Source of the DNA: Candidatus Iainarchaeum sp.
GTDB taxonomy: Archaea; Iainarchaeota; Iainarchaeia; Iainarchaeales; UBA10219
Reading direction: 5' to 3'
Length of the DNA: 64,000 bases
Assembly (NCBI GenBank): GCA_018304425.1
Contig: JAGVWE010000002.1
Coordinates: forward strand, 434,001 to 498,000
Shown here one piece after another: positions 17,359-24,944 of the stretch; within the stretch, counting starts at the first letter, position 1; each line of letters starts with the position of its first letter. Made by a program: the position numbers and the translations under genes. Below the pieces are notes generated by a model that saw only the letters and a program-made list of their open reading frames with translations, was not told the DNA's origin and did no database searches.

Positions 17359-17722
17359 ACCCCTTGTACTGTGGGGTCTTTCCCAGGGCGGTTCGGTACG
17401 CGTTATACATCATCAGCCCATAACCTATCAACAGGTAGAGGCCCAGCCCATAGCCGAGGACCTGGCTGGCCACATCCCATTCCATCAGCCAAACCAAGTA
17501 TCTCAGGGCCGAACCCACCGTGAAAATCCCGGGAACCACTAACTGGGCAGCCACCCCGGTTTTCACGGTTTCCTCCAGCGAAGCCGTTTTGTTCACGAAG
17601 TAGGGCATGCAGAGGATGGCCGCAAACCCACCAACCACCGGCACGTGCATGAGTGCGGCAAAGTACTTGGAGTGCACGATTCCCGAAAACAAGGTTTTCG
17701 CTTTTTCTTTTACACCCGCCAT
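17315..17722 (-). CDS. Small multi-pass membrane protein, unknown
   Basis: I do not recognise this family. The 135-residue protein has three or four hydrophobic segments: ALMHVPVVGGFAAILCMPYF, LVVPGIFTVGSALRYLVWLM, VASQVLGYGLGLYLLIGYGL. It overlaps the end of the convergent GT2-GT4 gene by 44 nt; the frame is kept open and its composition (alternating helices and charged loops) looks coded rather than a shadow. An AT-rich stretch near 17752-17768 could serve as promoter. Its location beside the archaeosortase makes a role in envelope assembly plausible, but that is only context. Confidence 0.65.
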   Translation of the reverse strand: MAGVKEKAKTLFSGIVHSKYFAALMHVPVVGGFAAILCMPYFVNKTASLEETVKTGVAAQLVVPGIFTVGSALRYLVWLMEWDVASQVLGYGLGLYLLIGYGLMMYNAYRTALGKTPQYKGFSSLLNRVARLLFS

Positions 17723-17788
17723 TTTTCCACGCTACTGATTCTAGGTTCAACCCCTTATTAATTTTATTCCACCCCCCCAAAACCGTTT

Positions 17789-17794
17789 TTTAAA
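17789..17794 (+). promoter_or_regulatory. TATA box of the archaeosortase gene
   Basis: TTTAAA centred 24-25 nt before the ATG at 17816, matching the leaderless spacing seen elsewhere here. Confidence 0.55.
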
Positions 17795-17815
17795 GGCTTG
17801 CCCGCCAATCCATCC

Positions 17816-18709
17816 ATGGCTTCCCGGTTCCACTTCCTGCAGCGACTGGCCTTGTTTTTCGTCCTCTCCGCCGGCATCCTGTTCTTCAACTATTCCCTGG
17901 AATTGTCCGAGCCCCTCAAACCCCTGATGTCCCACGCCTTTTACGCCAGCGAATTCGCCCTGATTTTCTTTCTCCTGGCCCGGAAAAAACTCAAAGCATT
18001 TCCTCTGCTAAAAGAATCCACTCCCCCGTCCCCTTCCGGGTCCCTGGCCCTGGCCTTACTTGGCCTGCTCGCGTTCGGGGCCCGGCTCGCCCTGGAAACC
18101 GGGTTGCTCCGTCCATTGCTTTCCGGTGCCGGCTTCCTCTTTTTGTTGGCCTCCCTGGTAGGCTGGTACAACCTGGGAAAAACCCTGCAGGCCTTCAAAA
18201 AAGAACTCCTGCTTTCCACGCTCTTCCTGGGCTTTGTCGCCTTCCTATGGCAAGTCTTTTACACGCACTGGCTTTACCTGGGCACCTTCACCGCGACCCT
18301 GGTGGCGCGCCTCCTCGACCTCTCCTTTGGAAGCGCGGTGCTTGACCTAAGCAACCCAGAATTTCCCATCGTTGGCCGGCAGCCCTTCATCGCAATCATT
18401 TACCCCGAGTGCTCGGGCATCCAGTCCCTCCTCCTGTTCTCCGCACTCTTCTTCCTGGCCTGGGCCACCGACTTCTCCGCCATCGACCGGAGGAAAGCGC
18501 TGGCCGCCTATGCCCTGGGTATGCTCGGCATGTTCCTGGTAACAGTTGCCCGCATCTACCTCATCATCGCGGCCGGCATCCTGTTCTCAGTAGATTTTGC
18601 CGTCCAATTCGTGCACAGTGCCATCAGCCTGCTCCTATTCATCCTCTACTTTGCCTTCTACTGGAGACTCGCCTTCCGCAGAATCCAAGTCAGGGGAAAG
18701 GCACCCTAA
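17816..18709 (+). CDS. Archaeosortase/exosortase-family protein
   Basis: A 297-residue polytopic membrane protein with about seven or eight hydrophobic segments. It carries the catalytic plan of the exosortase/archaeosortase family: Cys199 in IYPECSGIQSLLLF, Arg246 in VTVARIYLIIAAG, and His267 in VQFVHSAISLLLF, each at the edge of a membrane helix. These enzymes cleave C-terminal sorting signals of surface proteins and transfer them to a lipid or glycan anchor. The start at 17816 is supported by a TATA box 25 nt upstream; a TTG at 17798 would sit on that box. It overlaps the convergent membrane gene by 4 nt. It stands between glycosyltransferase gene groups, the setting typical of bacterial exosortases. 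I see no PGF-CTERM-like substrate in the window. Confidence 0.85.
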   Translation: MASRFHFLQRLALFFVLSAGILFFNYSLELSEPLKPLMSHAFYASEFALIFFLLARKKLKAFPLLKESTPPSPSGSLALALLGLLAFGARLALETGLLRPLLSGAGFLFLLASLVGWYNLGKTLQAFKKELLLSTLFLGFVAFLWQVFYTHWLYLGTFTATLVARLLDLSFGSAVLDLSNPEFPIVGRQPFIAIIYPECSGIQSLLLFSALFFLAWATDFSAIDRRKALAAYALGMLGMFLVTVARIYLIIAAGILFSVDFAVQFVHSAISLLLFILYFAFYWRLAFRRIQVRGKAP

Positions 18710-19242
18710 GCGCCAGGCCACAGGAACAAATTCAATGTACGGGCCAGCACTTCGCCTTCCACGTTGATGACGTACAAGAAATAGATGAAGGCAATCGCCG
18801 TGTACACGACCTGCTTCTGGTATTTGTGCAGCAGGTGGCGGAGAAAGTCCAGCCCATAGATGAAGACGAACAAGCACACCAGGGCGAGGCCAGTCAGCAC
18901 GCGGTTCAAGGGCGTGCCAGGCGGAAGCGAGAACCGGTAGCCCAGGCCAAGCAAGGCAACGACGAGGAAAGGCAGGCCGGTTCCCAATTCCAGGGTGTGC
19001 CTGGGCACCCTGCGCAACAGCTTCCACGAGAACAAGCAAAACAACGCGAACAAAATGCTTTGCTGCAGGATAGGGAAAAGCGCCGAAGAAACCGGGTGCT
19101 CCAGCCGGCCCACATACATCGAGTAAAGCAACGCAAACTCAACCACCAAGAAAGCCGCGGTCTTTGCCACCAAACCCTGGAAGCCCGGGCTCCTCAGATT
19201 ATGCGCGAGGTTCCCGAAAAACCAGTCCCCATACCTTGTCAT
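18706..19242 (-). CDS. Multi-pass membrane protein, unknown
   Basis: A 178-residue protein with about five hydrophobic segments (AAFLVVEFALLYSMYVG, LQQSILFALFCLF, LGTGLPFLVVALLGLGYRF, ALVCLFVFIYGLDFL, VVYTAIAFIYFLYVI). No catalytic motif is recognised. The start is supported by a TTTAAA box 26 nt upstream. It is convergent with the archaeosortase and overlaps it by 4 nt. It could be an accessory of the sortase system or part of glycan export; the sequence does not decide. Confidence 0.72.
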   Translation of the reverse strand: MTRYGDWFFGNLAHNLRSPGFQGLVAKTAAFLVVEFALLYSMYVGRLEHPVSSALFPILQQSILFALFCLFSWKLLRRVPRHTLELGTGLPFLVVALLGLGYRFSLPPGTPLNRVLTGLALVCLFVFIYGLDFLRHLLHKYQKQVVYTAIAFIYFLYVINVEGEVLARTLNLFLWPGA

Positions 19243-19265
19243 GGCATAGAATACGACTTAACTCC

Positions 19266-19271
19266 TTTAAA
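19266..19271 (-). promoter_or_regulatory. TATA box of the 178-residue membrane protein gene
   Basis: Palindromic TTTAAA centred 26 nt from the start at 19242 on the minus strand; it abuts the hairpin array. Confidence 0.5.
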
Positions 19272-19385
19272 GCCTTTTTGGCTTCGCCAAAAAGCCTCAT
19301 GGTCCACTTCGTGGACAATGCCTCGTCTCCCCTGTGGGGGAGACAAGGTGGGCAAACCAGCCTTCGGCTTAAGCCTTTTTGGCCC
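19271..19385. repeat. Intergenic array of four short hairpins (locus 1)
   Basis: Between two leftward genes lie four successive inverted repeats: 19274-19294 (9-bp stem, TTC loop), 19302-19316 (GTCCAC/GTGGAC, TTC loop), 19325-19344 (8-bp stem GTCTCCCC/GGGGAGAC), and 19359-19369 (AGCC/GGCT, TTC loop). The 5' arm of the first is repeated at 19371-19384. The first 27-nt unit (19271-19297) recurs at 46733-46759 with one compensatory base-pair swap. The array is directly downstream of one gene's promoter and downstream, in transcription, of none obviously; function unknown. Confidence 0.8.
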
Positions 19386-19386
19386 A

Positions 19387-19947
19387 TTACAGGCTTTCCG
19401 CTATCTCCGCCCTCGCCGCCGTCCTCGCCTTGTACTTTTCCAGCCAGGGTTGGCTCGCGGATTTCTTCACGCCCAAGGCGGCCAGCCTTTCCCCAAACGC
19501 TTCCAGGTCTTCCCCTTGCTTCAACGACGCGTTCAGGGCCTCTGCTATTTCTTCTTCGGTGGCCTTCTTGGAGAGGAAGCCCAGGCCACGCAACCCCCTC
19601 TCAGCACCCTTGAAAATCAGGGCCAAGCCCAGCAAGGGCAAGGCGATTTTGAGGCCCAGCGACAACCCGCTTTCCACGCTGGACACCATTCGCAAGGGGT
19701 CCTGTTCGTCGGTTATCCTGGAAAAGCCGCGCGACAGCAGGAAAATGAGGGAGTAAAACGCCGCCACCCTCAGATATCGGTTAAGCACCGGAATGACCAG
19801 TAACACCACCCATGCGCCGAAGTAGAGCACCATTCCCCGGCTTTGGCCGCTCCCGAAATACTTGGCGAACACCAGGTCCGCCCAAGCCGTCTGCCCGATT
19901 AACAGTGCCAGCAGCAACACGAGGCCCATCAACGACCACCGCTTCAT
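19387..19947 (-). CDS. Secreted or membrane protein with N-terminal signal and three hydrophobic segments, unknown
   Basis: A 186-residue protein. It opens with a signal-like segment KRWSLMGLVLLLALLIGQTAWA, then has hydrophobic runs GMVLYFGAWVVLLVIPVL, VAAFYSLIFLL and LGLKIALPLLGLALIF, followed by a charged, helical C-terminal domain of about 75 residues (KKATEEEIAEALNASL onward) likely facing the cytoplasm. I recognise no family. Its ATG overlaps the stop of the 732-residue membrane/TPR gene, so the two are co-translated and probably act together. Confidence 0.75.
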   Translation of the reverse strand: MKRWSLMGLVLLLALLIGQTAWADLVFAKYFGSGQSRGMVLYFGAWVVLLVIPVLNRYLRVAAFYSLIFLLSRGFSRITDEQDPLRMVSSVESGLSLGLKIALPLLGLALIFKGAERGLRGLGFLSKKATEEEIAEALNASLKQGEDLEAFGERLAALGVKKSASQPWLEKYKARTAARAEIAESL

Positions 19948-22142
19948 GTTTCCCGCTCCTGTTTAAGTTGGCCCAGTAAATCCCTCGCCTTTTCGACGTT
20001 GGATGGACTCGTTTCCACGTTTTCCAGCACACGGTGCAATACTTCCCTTGCCTCGGCATGCCTGCCCAGGGCCACGTAATCCTGGGCCAGCAACAACAAC
20101 AAGGGGGGCTTGGACTTTTCTTCGGTGACTCTTTCCAGTTGTTGTTCCATCAATTCAGCGGCTTCTCCCATGCGATTCTTGCCCACATACATTCCATGCA
20201 CTTGCCTGGCGAGTTCCACGCGCTCAGCTTCCTTGGGCGTGTTCGCCATGGCCAGCACCAGGTACCGCTCGTTTTCCTCATACCGGTACAACTGCCCGTA
20301 CAATCCAGCCAGGGTCTTCAGCACTTCCACGTAGTTCGGGGAATCCGGATAAGAGGCGACGTATTCCTCGAACACTTCGACGGCTTCCTCGATTCGTTGC
20401 TGGTCAATCAGGAGCTTTCCAAGATTATAGCTGTCGACATCGTCAAAACTGGCCAGCGCAGCAACCTCCGTGTTGCTCCGCATGGCAGCATAGATTTTGA
20501 CTGCGTCGAAGGCCATCAACTTTCCCTTATAGGCGAAACCGCATTCCCCGCAGGCAAAGGCGAGCAGGAAGGACTTTGAGGAATACTCGGTGAGGGGCGC
20601 GGCCAGCATCAAGCCCAGTACCAGCACGGGCAGCAGGAACACCCGGATGCTTACCTTGGCCCGGATGGTGTTGTTGAAGATGAACACGAACAAGCCGCCC
20701 AGGATGAGGATGAGCATCCGGATGTTGTGGGCCTGGCTGAAAAAGGACACGATTTTGGCGGACATGGTGAGGGGGAGGCTCGACGTCCCGTGGTAGGTTA
20801 CGGGAAGGCCTGCCATAAAGCCCGTCGTGAGGTTCAGGAACTGGATGACTGCGGCGAACAAAAAACCCGTTACCGCGAACAACAGCCATTCCCACGCTTT
20901 ACTCACTTCAAAGGCCTTGGTGATGAGGAAACCCATGGAAAAAAAGCTGACGGCTAGGAACAGCAGGTAAATGAGCCGCCGGTTGACCCCCCAAAAAGCC
21001 TTCCAAGGGTAATTAAGCCGGTACCGGGCCTGGGCCTGGTGCAGCAACTCCTCCGCATCCGGCACCACCCTGAGCTTTTTCCCGAAAAAAGAAAGTGATT
21101 CCGTGACACAGGGTTTTCCCGCTTTCACGATTGACTCCGTCATGTAGACCCGCTCAGCCGACTGGGTCAAGAGGTAGAGGTTCCGGTCCGTCCGGTAATC
21201 ATAGTTCACGCACCATAGGTCGTCGTCAAGTATAAGGGCGTCCACGGAACCGGTGAGGCCGGTGATGAACTTGAGATAGTGCTGCACCGATGAACCGCCA
21301 TAGGTGAAAACCCCGTTCTTCGTTTTATAGACTATTGAACCGGGGTTTGGCGCGATGAAAGCCAGTTGCACCATCAACGCCAGGGACAGCAACACGATTA
21401 ACAGCAGGTGCTTGGAGCGGAAATTGAATCTGGGGATCCGGTCATAAAACCGGAGTATCGTGGCCACCAGCAACAGCACAAGCAGGCTCAAGCCGATGTG
21501 AATCAGCAGCTTCACGGTTTCGTTCACGTAAATGATTCCCACATACGTGTAGGACACGAACAAATACGTGTGGTCAGCCAGCCGGAAGGTCCTCGGGGCC
21601 TTGTAGACATCCAGTATCTTCCGCGTTTTCGGCACGTACACCGTGATGGTTGAGAAGGGGATGAAGTTGCTGTTCATGCGTTCGATGACCGCCGGGGGGC
21701 TGGCCATGACGTTTCCCAGGAACGAAATGATCCCAAGCCGCGTGGAGATTACCAGGTTGTTTACGTCCTGCACGACGTCGTCCCCGAATGGCTCGAAGCC
21801 CTCCCATTTATGCGCCCGGGTCATCTGGAAGCGGCCCTTGATGTTTTTTAGGGTGACCCTCACCTCGGCAACGGGGTTCAAGGGACTCAACCCAAAGAGA
21901 TGGCCATCCTCCGGCAAGAACATTTCCGCCTTATACCAAAACGAGACGTTTTGGTCGTGGTATTCGCGGAACCCGTTTTCATCCATGTAGTGGAGGCGTA
22001 CGCCCGAGTAATCCACGTTCTGGTCGTATAACTCGGGGTTTATTTTGAAGGCAGCCGCGTTCACCGCGAGGAAAACCAGGGCGGCCAACTGGAGGAACGA
22101 CAGCAGAACCAGTCTTCGTTTATTCAATCCATCCCCCGGCAA
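19944..22142 (-). CDS. Large polytopic membrane protein with extracellular domain and C-terminal TPR-like region
   Basis: A 732-residue protein of unknown family. An N-terminal membrane anchor (LVLLSFLQLAALVFLAVNAA) leads into an extracellular region to about residue 200, then a membrane helix pair (LLIHIGLSLLVLLLVATIL, LLLIVLLSLALMVQLAFIA), a second exposed domain with five Cys/Trp-rich positions, a block of four or five helices around 395-535, and from about 550 a set of TPR-like helix pairs (YNLGKLLIDQQRIEEAVEVF, RMGEAAELMEQQLERV, RHAEAREVLHRVLENV). No ATG is available near the start; the TTG at 22142 sits about 25 nt from a TATA-like box. The TPR part suggests a scaffold for envelope enzymes. 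Coupled to the next gene by ATGA overlap. Confidence 0.75.
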   Translation of the reverse strand: MPGDGLNKRRLVLLSFLQLAALVFLAVNAAAFKINPELYDQNVDYSGVRLHYMDENGFREYHDQNVSFWYKAEMFLPEDGHLFGLSPLNPVAEVRVTLKNIKGRFQMTRAHKWEGFEPFGDDVVQDVNNLVISTRLGIISFLGNVMASPPAVIERMNSNFIPFSTITVYVPKTRKILDVYKAPRTFRLADHTYLFVSYTYVGIIYVNETVKLLIHIGLSLLVLLLVATILRFYDRIPRFNFRSKHLLLIVLLSLALMVQLAFIAPNPGSIVYKTKNGVFTYGGSSVQHYLKFITGLTGSVDALILDDDLWCVNYDYRTDRNLYLLTQSAERVYMTESIVKAGKPCVTESLSFFGKKLRVVPDAEELLHQAQARYRLNYPWKAFWGVNRRLIYLLFLAVSFFSMGFLITKAFEVSKAWEWLLFAVTGFLFAAVIQFLNLTTGFMAGLPVTYHGTSSLPLTMSAKIVSFFSQAHNIRMLILILGGLFVFIFNNTIRAKVSIRVFLLPVLVLGLMLAAPLTEYSSKSFLLAFACGECGFAYKGKLMAFDAVKIYAAMRSNTEVAALASFDDVDSYNLGKLLIDQQRIEEAVEVFEEYVASYPDSPNYVEVLKTLAGLYGQLYRYEENERYLVLAMANTPKEAERVELARQVHGMYVGKNRMGEAAELMEQQLERVTEEKSKPPLLLLLAQDYVALGRHAEAREVLHRVLENVETSPSNVEKARDLLGQLKQERET

Positions 22143-22173
22143 CTAACTCTGTAGCCGAACCCCTATTTATTGT

Positions 22174-23067
22174 TTATTGCCTCCCTGCCTGGTCCCAGCG
22201 CTTTCCTTCATTGGCTTTTACTGCATTCAGGGGCTTTGCTTCGAGCCAGGCCCTGTTTTTCCGGTAGTTCTGGTCCCGGCCCTCCAGGGCATGCAGGGAA
22301 TCATGGTTTTGGTGGAGGATGGAAGTCAAGGGGAACAGGTTCAGGCACCGGAACCCGGCGTTCACGGCCCGCATGCGGATGTCCGTGTCCTGGGCGCCCC
22401 AGCCCTCGAAGGCCTCGTCAAAGCCGTTGAGCACTTCCATCAACGCTCGTTTGTCGAGGGCCTGGACGTCCCCCGCCCTTGGATTGGGGTTCACGCCCGG
22501 CAGCCTGCACGCGCCTTCGAAGCCGTTCACGAGGTCCGTTCCTTCCACGCGTTCCTCCGGGAAATCGAGCCGCCGGATTTCGACGAACAGCTTTTGCTGT
22601 CCACGCAAGGCCAAGAGCACGGCTTCCAAAGCGTTCGCCTGGAACACGTCGTCAAAATTCGTGAACAAAATCTTTTCTCCCCTGGCCAGGCCCGCCCCGA
22701 CATTCTTGGCCTTTGGTAGGTTGAACGCGCCCGGCGCTTCAACGAATGAATAGCGGATGCCCTTGTCAACGCCCCGCACCAGGGCCGCAATCTTCTCCGG
22801 TTCCGCGCTTCCATAGTCCATGACAAGGACCTCATAACAATTCCTTGGCAGGGTTTGCCGCATCAACGACCTCAAGCAGTTCCGTTCCCTTATCCCACAC
22901 CGGTTCCTCACCACGGTGACCACGGACAATTGGATTTCCTTGCAATCCGTTCCATGGAGGCCCCTCCATAGCCCGAGTCCCACCCGCCAGAAATCCAGGG
23001 GGCTCCCAACCTCCCGTGCAGCCTTCTGCCGGAGCCGCCAAACCAGTTGCCGCCAATGGTTCAGCAT
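22174..23067 (-). CDS. GT2-family glycosyltransferase (galactosyltransferase-like C-terminus)
   Basis: A 297-residue GT-A enzyme. After an N-terminal helical extension of about 45 residues come IQLSVVTVVRNRCGIRERN, MDYGSAEPEKI, the DxD-like FTNFDDVFQ, and FEGWGAQDTDIRMRAV, which matches the GWGxED/QD signature of the Glyco_transf_7C type. It lies in tandem with a similar enzyme at 23061-23915. The ATG at 23067 overlaps the upstream stop (ATGCTGA); a GTG at 23076 would add three residues. Sugar specificity is not determinable. Confidence 0.82.
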   Translation of the reverse strand: MLNHWRQLVWRLRQKAAREVGSPLDFWRVGLGLWRGLHGTDCKEIQLSVVTVVRNRCGIRERNCLRSLMRQTLPRNCYEVLVMDYGSAEPEKIAALVRGVDKGIRYSFVEAPGAFNLPKAKNVGAGLARGEKILFTNFDDVFQANALEAVLLALRGQQKLFVEIRRLDFPEERVEGTDLVNGFEGACRLPGVNPNPRAGDVQALDKRALMEVLNGFDEAFEGWGAQDTDIRMRAVNAGFRCLNLFPLTSILHQNHDSLHALEGRDQNYRKNRAWLEAKPLNAVKANEGKRWDQAGRQ

Positions 23068-23915
23068 TTTCCCCACGTCCTTCCCTGGTTCCGCAGGGGG
23101 GAAGCGGTTTTCTTTTCTTCGAACACGCGCCGGTTTCCCTCCCTGTCCTGGCTGGTCGTTTCATGGCCTTGGTGGGCAATCAACGTAAAGCAATTGACCA
23201 TGGATAGGCTCCAACCCGCCTGCTCCACGCACCTCCGTTCCAGGTCATGGTCCAAGTAACCCCAGCCCCGGAAGTCCTCGTCATAGCCTCCGAGCGCCAG
23301 CATGAACTCCTTTCGGAAGGCCTGGCAATCGCCTCTAGCCCAGGAACTCATCCAGGCCTTTTCCTTCCGCACCAGGCCCACGAATTCTTCGGGCAGCCGT
23401 TCCCCCAGCCTTTCCACGTCCTCCAGTTCCAGGTTAAAGCGGTTGCATTCCACCAACACCCTTCGGGCGGGTTTTCCCGCAAGGTACACCACGTCCAAAA
23501 AGTTTTTCCCAAAGAGGACATCTGCATTGGTGCAGCACACGATTTCGGCTTTTGCCTGCCGGATGCCAATGTTCTTGGCCCTCGCCTCATGGAAGGCGCC
23601 TTTCTCCGGGCAATGCAAGTACTTTATGTCGGGGTCCAGGCCTTGCAGCCATTCCTGCAACCGGTCTTCGCCCCCAAAGTCGACCACGAGGATCTCATAC
23701 CTTTCCCGTGGCATGGACTGGTTCAACAGGGTTTTGAGCGTGTTCTGCAACCGGAAGCCCTTCCGGTTCCTGACTCCCATCACCACGCTCACCGCCAAGG
23801 GTTTGTGCCCATAGTCCAGTCCAAACCATTTGGCGGCCAGGCATTCCAAGCCCACCCCCAGCAACTCCGCCGGATGCCCGTACCAGCGCCGGAGCCGGTG
23901 CAAGAAGGCCCACAT
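23061..23915 (-). CDS. GT2-family glycosyltransferase (galactosyltransferase-like C-terminus)
   Basis: A 284-residue paralog of the next gene: VSVVMGVRNRKGFRLQNTL, VVDFGGEDRLQ, the DxD-like CCTNADVLFG, and FRGWGYLDHDLERRCV at the catalytic end. The frame is open 23 codons further upstream, but that would overlap the preceding gene by 62 nt; the ATG at 23915 lies 8 nt after its stop and is more likely. Probably co-transcribed with the GPT-like gene and the second GT2. Confidence 0.82.
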   Translation of the reverse strand: MWAFLHRLRRWYGHPAELLGVGLECLAAKWFGLDYGHKPLAVSVVMGVRNRKGFRLQNTLKTLLNQSMPRERYEILVVDFGGEDRLQEWLQGLDPDIKYLHCPEKGAFHEARAKNIGIRQAKAEIVCCTNADVLFGKNFLDVVYLAGKPARRVLVECNRFNLELEDVERLGERLPEEFVGLVRKEKAWMSSWARGDCQAFRKEFMLALGGYDEDFRGWGYLDHDLERRCVEQAGWSLSMVNCFTLIAHQGHETTSQDREGNRRVFEEKKTASPLRNQGRTWGKC

Positions 23916-23922
23916 GCTTTCA

Positions 23923-24915
23923 CTATCCCTTTCCAGCCCATTCCAAGGCAACAGCGGCCAAGGCAAACACGGTTTCAAAGGCAAAAACCTGGTTCACGAC
24001 CTGCTTCTCCGTCTGGGGGCCCCGGGCCAGCACCCACTGCATCAAGCCATACGCCTTTGAATACCTTGCCCGCAGCCTTCCGTTCTTCAAGGGCACGCCC
24101 CACATGTTGGGTTTCCAGGCATAACCGTTCCGCGAATACAAGAGGAAGTGAAGGAAGTAAGGCACCATGACTATCACGAGGGCCGCCTCCATTTTCCCGA
24201 TGATGGCCGTGATGGCCAGGGCCGCACCAATAAAGAGCGTGCCCATGTTGCCCAAAAAGATCTTGGCCGGGAACCGGTTGAAGGGATAGAACGCCAGCAG
24301 CACGGCAATGAGCGGCAAGGCAAAGGCCAGTCCCAGCATCGAGCCCCGCAGCCAGGCCACGGCACCCAGCGCCAGCGCGGCAATCAAGCCGAGGCCGGTT
24401 TCCAGGCCGTTGTATGTGGAAAGGATGTTGACCGCGTTCGAGCAAAAAATGATGGCGCAGGGGACAAAGAACAGGTAATACGCCATGCCCAGGTCCAGGT
24501 TGCCGAAAAAGGGCAGGTAGATTAGGGCAGTCAATTCTGTTAAAGCCATCATGGGGATGCTGGCATACAATACCAGCAAGGGCTTCATGAACCGCCGCGG
24601 GATTTCCAGCAAGTCATCCACCAACCCCAATAGCGCGCACAAGGCCGTGGAAAGCAGGGCCGGCAAGAGCAAGCCCAGGTTGAGGCCATTCAAGCCCATG
24701 AAGCGGTCCACGAGGATGGCGGAAATCAACGCGAACAGGAAGCCGGTCACCAACGCGATGCCACCAAAGGACGGCACCAACGGCTTGTTGGGCTTGTTCA
24801 TGTCCGCGCGCAACAAGTGCTTGTGCTTGCGCAAGGCACGGATGAGCGCTGGCAGGAACGCGTAGGTGGGCAGGAACGCCAGCAAAAACATCCCCGCCAA
24901 CGCAAGCAACAGCAT
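23923..24915 (-). CDS. Polyprenyl/dolichyl-phosphate HexNAc-1-phosphate transferase (MraY/WecA/Alg7 family)
   Basis: A 330-residue protein with about ten membrane helices, the plan of the polyprenyl-phosphate N-acetylhexosamine-1-phosphate transferases. Landmarks in order: MNKPNKPLVPSFGGIAL (loop 1), the Mg-binding LLGLVDDLLEIP with Asp100-Asp101, the nucleotide-side NAVNILSTYNGLETG at 160-174, and FPAKIFLGNMGTLFIGA. These enzymes attach GlcNAc-phosphate (or similar) from a UDP donor to a lipid carrier on the cytoplasmic face, the first step of archaeal N-glycan or polysaccharide synthesis. A TTTAAAC-type box for it lies inside the end of the upstream gene, 26 nt before its ATG, so it may have its own promoter. 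Confidence 0.88.
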   Translation of the reverse strand: MLLLALAGMFLLAFLPTYAFLPALIRALRKHKHLLRADMNKPNKPLVPSFGGIALVTGFLFALISAILVDRFMGLNGLNLGLLLPALLSTALCALLGLVDDLLEIPRRFMKPLLVLYASIPMMALTELTALIYLPFFGNLDLGMAYYLFFVPCAIIFCSNAVNILSTYNGLETGLGLIAALALGAVAWLRGSMLGLAFALPLIAVLLAFYPFNRFPAKIFLGNMGTLFIGAALAITAIIGKMEAALVIVMVPYFLHFLLYSRNGYAWKPNMWGVPLKNGRLRARYSKAYGLMQWVLARGPQTEKQVVNQVFAFETVFALAAVALEWAGKG

Positions 24916-24938
24916 GGCTTAATTGAATCCAAAAGCCT

Positions 24939-24944
24939 GTTTAA
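24939..24944 (-). promoter_or_regulatory. Putative TATA box of the GPT-like gene, inside the upstream gene's 3' end
   Basis: On the minus strand this reads TTAAAC within an AT-rich patch centred 26 nt before the ATG at 24915; it overlaps the last codons of the GT2 gene. Confidence 0.35.
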
